A program made the translations under genes and the position numbers. A stretch of DNA of 8,036 bases from an uncultured Oscillospiraceae bacterium (GTDB lineage Bacteria; Bacillota; Clostridia; Oscillospirales; Oscillospiraceae): the NCBI GenBank assembly GCA_900756715.1, contig CAAELC010000093.1:1-8036 (forward strand), read 5' to 3'. The notes under the pieces were generated by a model. It ran no database searches. It was not told the origin of the DNA and saw only the letters and a list, made by a program, of their open reading frames with translations. How positions within the stretch are numbered: the stretch's first letter is position 1; each line of letters opens with the position of its first letter. This document shows, in pieces, positions 1-4,908 of the stretch.

Positions 1-62
1 TCAAGGAAAACTGGCGGGACAACATGAACTTTATTCGCAGTCAGGGCTACGACGAGGGCTGA
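1..62 (+). CDS. era: Era GTPase, C-terminal end only (partial)
   Basis: Only the last 19 codons and the TGA stop (60-62) are in the window, read in the frame that begins at base 3. The peptide ends KENWRDN...IRSQGYDEG. It fits the end of Era, whose KH domain finishes with a W-(R/x)-D...LR..GY-type tail after a 'LWVKVK' strand. Era is a GTPase that binds the 3' end of 16S rRNA and helps 30S subunit maturation. The gene order supports the call: in Firmicutes era is followed by yqzL and recO, as here. The last 17 codons (from base 9) and the stop fall inside a 67-bp sequence repeated exactly downstream. The identification rests on a short tail plus synteny, so the GTPase domain cannot be checked. 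Confidence 0.82.
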   Translation, partial: KENWRDNMNFIRSQGYDEG

Positions 63-74
63 GGCTGCGGGGAA
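8..74 (+). repeat. 67-bp direct repeat, copy 1 (covers the era 3' end)
   Basis: Bases 8-74 match bases 221-287 without a mismatch, at an offset of 213 bp. The match fails at base 7 against 220 and at base 75 against 288. Copy 1 carries the last 17 era codons, the stop codon and 12 bases beyond it. Confidence 0.97.
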
Positions 75-87
75 GCAGGAGGCCGGG

Positions 88-228
88 GCCAGTTTTCCTG
101 CGAGTGAAACGAGCCGCCATTTTATGGCGTGAATTCGGAGAATTCCGTAGGCGGAATTCATTTCCGCCGTGAAACGATGAAATCCGGGGCCCCTGCCCGA
201 TGAAAGATCGGGCGGGGGAGAAACTGGC
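88..228. repeat. Palindrome-rich block with short terminal inverted repeats (REP/MITE-like)
   Basis: The block is bounded by GCCAGTTT (88-95) and AAACTGGC (221-228). Inside are perfect hairpins: CGCCAT/ATGGCG (115-120 with 124-129), GAATTCCG/CGGAATTC (140-147 with 152-159), the mutually exclusive GGCGGAA/TTCCGCC (150-156 with 162-168), and a 12-bp stem with one G-T pair and loop GAAAG (190-201 with 207-218). None is followed by a T tract on either strand, so they do not look like intrinsic terminators. There is no coding capacity. Dispersed short palindromic elements have this look, but being mobile or multi-copy is an inference that one window cannot prove. Confidence 0.5.
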
Positions 229-287
229 GGGACAACATGAACTTTATTCGCAGTCAGGGCTACGACGAGGGCTGAGGCTGCGGGGAA
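221..287 (+). repeat. 67-bp direct repeat, copy 2 (displaced era 3' end)
   Basis: This is an exact second copy of bases 8-74. It is non-coding here: it is not joined to an era reading frame and has no start of its own. It begins exactly at AAACTGGC, the octamer that is the reverse complement of GCCAGTTT at 88-95, so the right edge of the palindrome-rich block and the start of the duplication coincide. Confidence 0.97.
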
Positions 288-368
288 ATTCTTTTGCCGT
301 TTGAGAGAATCCTCTGAATTCCTGCCGGCTGTGAGCGGCAAATTCTGCGAGGCTATTCGGAAAGCAGC

Positions 369-388
369 GGAAAGAACCAGTTCTTTCC
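369..388. repeat. 20-bp interrupted palindrome upstream of yqzL-recO
   Basis: GGAAAGAAC at 369-377 is the exact reverse complement of GTTCTTTCC at 380-388, with only CA between. A 2-nt loop is too tight for a good RNA hairpin without opening the closing pair, so a binding site for a dimeric DNA-binding protein is at least as likely. No promoter hexamers are evident beside it and no regulator can be named. Confidence 0.55.
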
Positions 389-405
389 ACGCATGACAGG
401 CCCCT

Positions 406-438
406 GCGCCACGCAAGCTATGGCTTGGAGGTGGGCGC
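406..438 (+). promoter_or_regulatory. Hairpin partly covering the yqzL ribosome binding site
   Basis: The RNA can fold as GCGCCAC (406-412) with GTGGGCGC (431-438, one bulged G), enclosing a second stem CAAGC (414-418) with GCTTG (423-427) and loop TATG. The Shine-Dalgarno GGAGG at 427-431 lies within the fold: its first and last G are paired and the middle GAG sits in an internal loop. The GTG start at 440 follows directly. Such a hairpin could damp translation of the small gene, but this comes from base pairing by eye with no energy calculation. Confidence 0.4.
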
Positions 439-439
439 T

Positions 440-631
440 GTGGGCGACTATTGGAGTTTATTTATGGCCACAGGGGCGCCGGAGTTTTATATGCTCTACC
501 GCTCCTGTCGGGAGGAGGAGCCGTATGCCCCCGGAACAGGTGAAAATCGTAGACCACGGCATTGTACTGCGGGAGACGGAGACAAAGGAAACGGACAAGA
601 TTCTCACGGTGCTGACGGAGCAAATGGGTAA
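440..631 (+). CDS. yqzL: YqzL-like small protein overlapping recO
   Basis: This is a 63-residue frame starting at GTG 440. It has a well-placed GGAGG (427-431) 8 nt upstream, which favours this start over the in-frame TTG at 425 and GTG at 431. The first about 25 residues read GDYWSLFMATGAPEFYMLYR, which fits the W..F..TG....Y.LY/LK pattern of the YqzL family, tiny proteins encoded between era and recO in Bacillus and many clostridia. The position here is exactly that. The function of YqzL is not known. Typical members have about 45-50 residues. Here the frame continues through the recO ribosome binding site and 107 nt into recO, and the tail (after about residue 30) is low-complexity G/D/R-rich sequence that looks like a runover product. 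The N-terminal part is convincing; the tail may carry no function. Confidence 0.62.
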   Translation: MGDYWSLFMATGAPEFYMLYRSCREEEPYAPGTGENRRPRHCTAGDGDKGNGQDSHGADGANG

Positions 632-1304
632 AATCTCTGTGATTGCCCGGGGCGCGCGGCGGAAAAACAGCCGCTTGGCTGCCGGATGCCAGACGCTGGC
701 CTATTCGGAAATGACCCTTTACAGGCGCGGGCGGTGGTACTATCTGGACGCGGCTGACCCGCTGGAGCTGTTTGACGGGCTGGGACGGGAGCTGGAACGG
801 CTGAGCCTGGGCAGCTATTTTGCGGAACTGACGGAGTTTCTGGCGGGGGAGGAAACCCCTGCGCCGGAGCTTCTGCGGCTGCTGCTGAACGGACTGTTTG
901 CTCTGTCGGCACTGGGAAAGCCGGAGGAGACGGTGAAGCCTGCCTTTACCTTCCGGCTGCTGGCCCTGTCGGGATTTGAGCCGCTGGCGGACGGCTGCGC
1001 CGTGTGCGGCGCGGAACAGCCGGAGGAGCCCATGCTGGATGTGGTGCAGGGGTTTGTCCACTGCCGCCGGTGCAAGCAAAAAGGGGGGCTGAGCCTGCCC
1101 CTGACAGGCGGCAGCCACCGGGCGCTGCGGTATATCCTGCATTGCCCGGACAGAAGACTATACAGCTATTCCCTGCCGCCGGACGGGCTGGCTGCACTGG
1201 ACCGGGCGGCGGAGGCCTTTGCCAGCGCCCAGCTGGAGCGCAGCTTTCGCACGCTGGACTATTACAAGTCCCTGAAGGACGGCCTTTCGGCCGGAGGCAC
1301 ATAG
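525..1304 (+). CDS. recO: DNA repair protein RecO
   Basis: The product has 259 residues. RecO loads RecA onto SSB-coated single-stranded DNA with RecR (and RecF) and anneals complementary strands in gap repair and recombination. The N-terminal OB fold is recognisable from VDHGIVLRETETKETDKILTVLT and GKISVIARGARRKNSRL (about residues 9-51). A helical domain follows, with the zinc-finger cysteines CAVC (158, 161) and CRRC (180, 183) of the Gram-positive type just after the LSGFEP motif. The end carries the conserved ERSFRTLDYYKSL segment (238-250). ATG 525 is chosen because GGAGGAGGAG (511-520) lies 4 nt upstream and the protein then begins a few residues before the family start. The frame stays open back to 393, but the extra 44 residues do not resemble RecO. 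The 5' end overlaps the yqzL frame; mutS2 starts 24 nt after the stop. Confidence 0.96.
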   Translation: MPPEQVKIVDHGIVLRETETKETDKILTVLTEQMGKISVIARGARRKNSRLAAGCQTLAYSEMTLYRRGRWYYLDAADPLELFDGLGRELERLSLGSYFAELTEFLAGEETPAPELLRLLLNGLFALSALGKPEETVKPAFTFRLLALSGFEPLADGCAVCGAEQPEEPMLDVVQGFVHCRRCKQKGGLSLPLTGGSHRALRYILHCPDRRLYSYSLPPDGLAALDRAAEAFASAQLERSFRTLDYYKSLKDGLSAGGT

Positions 1305-1328
1305 TAAGTATGCACTGAGGAAATAACG

Positions 1329-3728
1329 ATGAATACATTAGCAGAAAAATCCATACAAACACTGGAGCTGCCCACGGTGCTGGGACAGCTGGCCCAGCAG
1401 GCCGTCAGCGACGAGGGAAAGGAACGGTGCCTGCATCTGCAGCCTGTGTCCGGGCTGGAGGAGGCCCAGAGATTACAGGAGGAGACAGAGGCGGCGCGGG
1501 GACGGCTGGCCCTGCACGGAAGCCCCAGCTTTTCCGGGGTGAAGGATGTGTCCCGGGCGCTGAGCCGGGCGGAACACGGCGGCATGCTGAACACCCGGGA
1601 GCTGCTGGACATTGCGGGGCTGCTGACCGCCTCGCGCCGGGTATGGGAGTACGACAGAGAGCGGCAGGGCGAAAAGACCGTGCTGGACCACCTGTTTTCC
1701 GCCCTGCACACCAACAAATATCTGGAGGACAAAATCCACGGCGCTATTCTGGATGAGGAAACCATCGCAGACACCGCCAGCGGGGAGCTGGCGGATATAC
1801 GGCGGAAGATGCGGCAGGCATCCAGCAAGGGCAGGCAGATTTTGCAGCGGATTATTTCTTCGCCCTCCTATGCCAAGGTGCTGCAGGAGGCCCTTATTAC
1901 CCAGCGGGACGGACGGTTTGTGGTGCCGGTGAAGGCAGAGTACAAGGGTAGCCTACCGGGCCTTGTCCACGACATTTCTTCCTCCGGGGCCACGCTGTTT
2001 ATTGAGCCTATGGGCGTTGTGCAGGCCAACAACGAATTGAAGGAGCTGCAGGCCCGGGAGGAAAAGGAGATCGACCGGATTCTGCGCATTCTTTCCGGAG
2101 AGTGCGCCGCACAGATGATGAACATCCTCTACGATTATGACATTCTGGTGCAGCTGGATGTGATTTTTGCCCGGGCGCAGCTGAGCTACCGCATGAACGC
2201 TTCCCGGCCCCGGCTGCAGCGCCGGGGCGGCATTACCCTGCGCCGGGCGCGGCATCCGCTGCTGGACAGCGCCAAGGCCGTTCCTATCTCACTGGAGCTG
2301 GGGAACCAGTATGACACGCTGGTCATTACCGGACCCAACACCGGCGGCAAGACGGTGACGCTGAAAACGCTGGGTCTGCTGACGCTGATGGCCCAGTGCG
2401 GCCTGCAGATTCCGGCGGATGACGGCAGCGCGCTGCGGGTATTTGACCGGGTGCTGGCGGATGTGGGAGACGAGCAGAGCATCGAGCAGAGCCTGTCGAC
2501 CTTTTCGGCCCACATGTCAAACACGGTGGAAATTCTCCGGCAGGCGGATGAAAACAGCCTGCTGCTGTTTGACGAGCTGGGGGCAGGCACCGACCCGGTG
2601 GAGGGCGCGGCGCTGGCCATTGCCATCATCCAGGACGGACGGCGCAAGGGAGCGCTGATTGCCGCCACCACCCACTATGCGGAACTGAAAACCTTTGCCA
2701 TGACCACGGCGGGCGTGGAAAATGCCAGCTGCGAATTTGATGTGGCTACTTTGCGGCCCACCTACCGGCTGCTGATCGGCATCCCCGGCAAGTCCAACGC
2801 CTTTGCCATTTCCCGGCGGCTGGGGCTGGACGAGAGGGTTATCGAGGCGGCCAAGGCCCAGATGGACAGCGAGTCCATCCGCTTTGAGGATGTGCTGACC
2901 CAGCTGGAGGAAAAGCGCCAGCGGCTGGAAAAAGCCCAGCTTGAGGCCGACCGCCTGTGGCAGCAGCGGCAGGAGGATGCCCGGAAGGCCCGCACCTATC
3001 GCGAGCAGATGGAAAAGGCCAAGGAAAACGCCCGCAGCAAGGGCGAGGCCGAGGCCAGACGCATCGTGCGGCAGGCACAGGCACAGGTGGACGCCATTTT
3101 TCAGGAGCTGGATCAGCTGCGGCGCCAGCAGCAGAAGCAGGCGGATTTCCAGCAGATGAACGATGCCCGGGTATCGGTGCGCAAGCACATGAATGCCGCC
3201 GAGGAGGCGCTGCACCTGCGGGAGGAACAGACGCCGGAGCCTGCCGCGCCGGCCCGGCCCATTGAAAAGGGCGATGTGGTGGAGCTGCCCGGTGTGCGCA
3301 CGGCGGCAACGGTGCTGTCCGTACAGGCGGATGGGAGCCTTGTTTTGCAGGCGGGCAAGATGAAGATGACGGTGAAGCCCGGACAGGTGCGCCTGATTGA
3401 GGATGCAAAGCAGGCACAGGAGAAACGGAAAAAGCAGCAGGCTGCCCGGACGGCTGCCGCTCCCACGCTGAACCTGCAGAGCCGCGCTTCCTCGGAGCTG
3501 GATATAAGAGGCTACGAGACGCTGGAGGCGGAGAGCGTGGTGGAAAACTATCTGGACGCGGCGGTCATGGCCAAGCTGGAGACGGTGACCATCATCCACG
3601 GCAAGGGCACCGGCGCGCTGCGCAAGGCCGTGCATGAGGTGCTGCGGCGCAGCCGAGTGGTGAAGGAATTCCGGCTGGGACGCTACGGCGAGGGGGAGGC
3701 CGGCGTGACGGTGGTGACGCTGAAATAG
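1329..3728 (+). CDS. mutS2: MutS2 ATPase/Smr endonuclease, ribosome-collision rescue factor
   Basis: The product has 799 residues, the usual MutS2 length. Visible parts in order are: the MutS-like core and clamp helices (1-300); the ATPase with Walker A GPNTGGKT (335-342), dimer signature STFSAHM (390-396), Walker B LLLFDE with D415-E416, and switch His in ATTHYAELK (H449); a long charged coiled coil (about 515-640); a KOW-like barrel (about 644-692); and a C-terminal Smr domain with LDIRG (724-728) and HGKGTGALR (757-765). MutS2 lacks the mismatch-recognition domain of MutS. It was first linked to suppression of recombination and, in Bacillus, was later shown to act on collided ribosomes. 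Both nucleotide-binding and Smr motifs look intact. GAGG (1317-1320) sits 8 nt before ATG 1329. Co-transcription with recO is likely from the 24-nt gap. Confidence 0.97.
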   Translation: MNTLAEKSIQTLELPTVLGQLAQQAVSDEGKERCLHLQPVSGLEEAQRLQEETEAARGRLALHGSPSFSGVKDVSRALSRAEHGGMLNTRELLDIAGLLTASRRVWEYDRERQGEKTVLDHLFSALHTNKYLEDKIHGAILDEETIADTASGELADIRRKMRQASSKGRQILQRIISSPSYAKVLQEALITQRDGRFVVPVKAEYKGSLPGLVHDISSSGATLFIEPMGVVQANNELKELQAREEKEIDRILRILSGECAAQMMNILYDYDILVQLDVIFARAQLSYRMNASRPRLQRRGGITLRRARHPLLDSAKAVPISLELGNQYDTLVITGPNTGGKTVTLKTLGLLTLMAQCGLQIPADDGSALRVFDRVLADVGDEQSIEQSLSTFSAHMSNTVEILRQADENSLLLFDELGAGTDPVEGAALAIAIIQDGRRKGALIAATTHYAELKTFAMTTAGVENASCEFDVATLRPTYRLLIGIPGKSNAFAISRRLGLDERVIEAAKAQMDSESIRFEDVLTQLEEKRQRLEKAQLEADRLWQQRQEDARKARTYREQMEKAKENARSKGEAEARRIVRQAQAQVDAIFQELDQLRRQQQKQADFQQMNDARVSVRKHMNAAEEALHLREEQTPEPAAPARPIEKGDVVELPGVRTAATVLSVQADGSLVLQAGKMKMTVKPGQVRLIEDAKQAQEKRKKQQAARTAAAPTLNLQSRASSELDIRGYETLEAESVVENYLDAAVMAKLETVTIIHGKGTGALRKAVHEVLRRSRVVKEFRLGRYGEGEAGVTVVTLK

Positions 3729-3774
3729 TCCGGTTTTGTGGAAAAAGTAGAAAGTGCTGTAGCTTCTTTTCGGG

Positions 3775-3804
3775 AATGTCTACATTTTCGTGGTTTTAGA
3801 CATT
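3775..3804. promoter_or_regulatory. Inverted repeat overlapping the HPr promoter (operator or mutS2 terminator)
   Basis: AATGTCTA (3775-3782) and TAGACATT (3797-3804) are perfect inverted arms separated by 14 nt. The right arm runs into the proposed -35 hexamer (TTGCAT, 3803-3808), a usual place for a repressor or activator site. As RNA the arms would form an AT-rich 8-bp stem with a large loop, followed shortly by TTTTTT (3808-3813), so a weak terminator for the mutS2 transcript is the alternative reading. Confidence 0.4.
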
Positions 3805-3830
3805 GCATTTTTTGCCACTTTCGGTATAAT
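3803..3830 (+). promoter_or_regulatory. Sigma-A-type promoter of the HPr gene
   Basis: A perfect -10 TATAAT lies at 3825-3830, with TTGCAT at 3803-3808 as the -35, spaced 16 nt. It sits in the only AT-rich patch between mutS2 and the HPr gene and would give a leader of about 55 nt. The -35 matches the consensus only in its first three bases; the -10 is what carries the call. Confidence 0.7.
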
Positions 3831-3891
3831 ATCAAGTGTTAGGCTATTTGTACTTTTCCCAAATTTTGCGGAGTGCGAAGGAGAATCGGGT

Positions 3892-4155
3892 ATGTATACA
3901 CAGGAAATTACAGTCAATAACGAGGTTGGTCTGCATGCAAGACCCGCCACCTATTTCATCCAGAAAGCCAACGAGTTCAAGTGCGGCATCTGGGTGGAGA
4001 AGGACGAGCGCCGCGTCAACGCCAAGAGCCTGCTGGGCGTGCTGAGCCTGGGCATCGTGGGCGGCACCACCATCACCCTGATTGCAGACGGCCCGGACGA
4101 GAAAGAGGCCGTGGAGGCCCTGAGCGAGCTGGTCAACAGCAATTTCGGCGAATAA
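3892..4155 (+). CDS. ptsH: HPr-family phosphocarrier protein
   Basis: The product has 87 residues, the normal HPr length. HPr carries phosphate from PEP and enzyme I to the sugar-specific EIIA proteins of the phosphotransferase system; in Firmicutes it also signals carbon status. The active-site motif GLHARPAT places His15 at the expected position. The regulatory site NAKSLLGVLSLG places Ser46, the target of HPr kinase/phosphorylase, at the expected position, with leucines where Bacillus HPr has I/M (KSIMGVMSLG). Having both residues argues for true HPr rather than Crh, which lacks His15. AAGGAG (3878-3883) lies 8 nt before ATG 3892. The frame continues upstream to 3790, but that part runs across the promoter and is not coding. 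The gene stands alone between its promoter and terminator; enzyme I is not adjacent. Confidence 0.93.
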   Translation: MYTQEITVNNEVGLHARPATYFIQKANEFKCGIWVEKDERRVNAKSLLGVLSLGIVGGTTITLIADGPDEKEAVEALSELVNSNFGE

Positions 4156-4168
4156 CAGAAAAATCGGA

Positions 4169-4209
4169 GGGCGGCTGCGGACAGCAGCCGCCTTTATCTG
4201 TCTGTTTTT
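4169..4209 (+). terminator. Intrinsic terminator of the HPr gene
   Basis: GGCGGCTGC (4170-4178), loop GGACA and GCAGCCGCC (4184-4192) form a perfect 9-bp GC-rich stem, extendable by a G-T pair. It starts 14 nt after the HPr stop and is followed by TTTATCTGTCTGTTTTT. Together with the promoter upstream this makes the HPr gene a single-gene unit. Confidence 0.9.
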
Positions 4210-4272
4210 CGAAAAAAGGGCGGGCGGACAGAAAAAAGTCCCGGTTTTGGCGGGCTTTCTCAGGGAAAACCC

Positions 4273-4301
4273 TTGCATTCGCCATGGGAATGTGCTATAT
4301 T
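4273..4301 (+). promoter_or_regulatory. Promoter of the rimP-nusA-rnpM-ylxQ-infB operon
   Basis: TTGCAT (4273-4278) and TATATT (4296-4301) are spaced 17 nt, with an extended -10 TG at 4293-4294. Transcription would start near 4308, giving a leader of about 94 nt before rimP that contains the hairpin at 4326-4349. The -35 hexamer is the same TTGCAT as in the HPr promoter. Confidence 0.7.
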
Positions 4302-4320
4302 GGTTCCGTAAGGTATGCTA

Positions 4321-4362
4321 TTGACAGAGTGGGCTTCGTAGTCCGCTCTTTTTGTTGGTCAA
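4321..4362 (+). terminator. Attenuator-like hairpin in the rimP leader
   Basis: AGAGTGGGC (4326-4334) pairs with GTCCGCTCT (4341-4349) over nine positions including two G-T pairs, with loop TTCGTA and a T run (4349-4353) right after. This is terminator architecture placed inside the leader, about 20 nt after the predicted start site and before the first gene. An outer stem TTGAC (4321-4325) with GTCAA (4358-4362) would enclose the hairpin and its T run, offering a second fold. Partial termination at the head of a nusA operon is a plausible autoregulation point, but the sensing factor is inference. Confidence 0.62.
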
Positions 4363-4401
4363 ATTCCGCGCCTTAAAAATCAGGGAAAGTGAGGAGCCCG
4401 A

Positions 4402-4860
4402 ATGAAAAAAGTGACGGAACTGGTGGCGGAGCTGGCAGCTCCCGTGGCAGAGGAAAACGGCTGTGAGCTTTGGGATGTGGAATACATCCGGGAGGCCGGC
4501 CAGTGGTATCTGCGGCTGTATCTGGACAAGGAGGGCGGCGTGGATATTCTGGACTGCGAAAATGTCAGCCGCAAGGTCAGCGACCTGCTGGACGAGATAG
4601 ACCCCATCGAGGGCAGCTATGTGTTCGAGGTGTCCTCTGCCGGGGCGGAGCGGCCGCTGAAGCGCCCATCGGATTTTCAGCGCTTTATGGGCAGCGCCGT
4701 GCTGGTGAAGACCTATAAGCCGGTGGACGGACGCAAGGAATTTCCCGGCGTTCTTGCAGGGTATGAGGACGGCGCGGTGACGCTGGAGCTGGCGGGCGGA
4801 AAATCCATGCGCTTTGAGAAGGCGGACATTGCACTGGTGCGCCTGCGGGTAGAGTTTTAA
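4402..4860 (+). CDS. rimP: Ribosome maturation factor RimP
   Basis: The product has 152 residues, the usual RimP length. RimP binds the free 30S subunit and is needed for late 30S assembly. The N-terminal alpha/beta domain includes GCELWDVEYIREAGQWYLRLYLDKEGG (about 20-46) and ends in the hallmark FEVSSAGAERPL (75-86), close to the family pattern LEVSSPG.dRPL, then KRPSDFQRFMG. The C-terminal Sm-like barrel (about 95-152) is small and complete, ending with DIALVRLRVEF. GAGGAG (4391-4396) lies 5 nt before ATG 4402. It is the first gene of the operon and is separated from nusA by 48 nt. RimP is classically encoded just before nusA in most bacteria, which supports the call. Confidence 0.96.
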   Translation: MKKVTELVAELAAPVAEENGCELWDVEYIREAGQWYLRLYLDKEGGVDILDCENVSRKVSDLLDEIDPIEGSYVFEVSSAGAERPLKRPSDFQRFMGSAVLVKTYKPVDGRKEFPGVLAGYEDGAVTLELAGGKSMRFEKADIALVRLRVEF

Positions 4861-4908
4861 AACGAACCGGATTGGAAAGTTTATAACAGAACAGGAGAGG
4901 ATATAGAT

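Larger units (their letters stand above)
63..439. other. Long structured non-coding gap between era and yqzL
   Basis: This 377-bp stretch has no convincing gene. The open frame from 393 is only an upstream extension of recO and has no family features. The stretch contains most of a 67-bp direct repeat pair, a block of four or more hairpins (about 88-228), a possible folded segment at 293-342 closed by TTTGCCG/CGGCAAA, a 20-bp palindrome (369-388), and a hairpin over the yqzL ribosome binding site (406-438). I see no clear promoter and no intrinsic terminator with a T tract in it, so readthrough from era into yqzL-recO is plausible. Confidence 0.7.

Noticed and set aside
190..218. Strong 12-bp hairpin as a terminator for era
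   Set aside because: It is followed by AGAAACTGG on the + strand, and no T tract is found on either side in either orientation.
8..287. CRISPR array or integrase attachment-site pair
   Set aside because: There are only two 67-bp copies with no regular spacers, and no integrase, tRNA or cas gene is in the window; a local duplication explains it better.
395..480. Known riboswitch class upstream of recO
   Set aside because: The foldable sequence matches none of the conserved cores I know, such as c-di-GMP, purine, SAM or T-box, and only generic hairpins could be supported.
393..524. Upstream 44-codon extension of recO
   Set aside because: The extra residues do not match RecO, the extension lacks an SD at 393, and ATG 525 has GGAGGAGGAG directly upstream.
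2517..3635. Minus-strand open frame of 372 codons inside mutS2
   Set aside because: It lies wholly within mutS2, its composition mirrors the GC-rich codons, and no motif or convincing ribosome binding site was seen.
3790..3891. Upstream 34-codon extension of the HPr frame
   Set aside because: It covers the TATAAT promoter, and HPr begins precisely at ATG 3892 with AAGGAG at ideal spacing.
4321..4326. Perfect -35 consensus TTGACA in the rimP leader
   Set aside because: No -10-like hexamer lies 16-18 nt downstream; that position is the GC-rich arm of the terminator hairpin.
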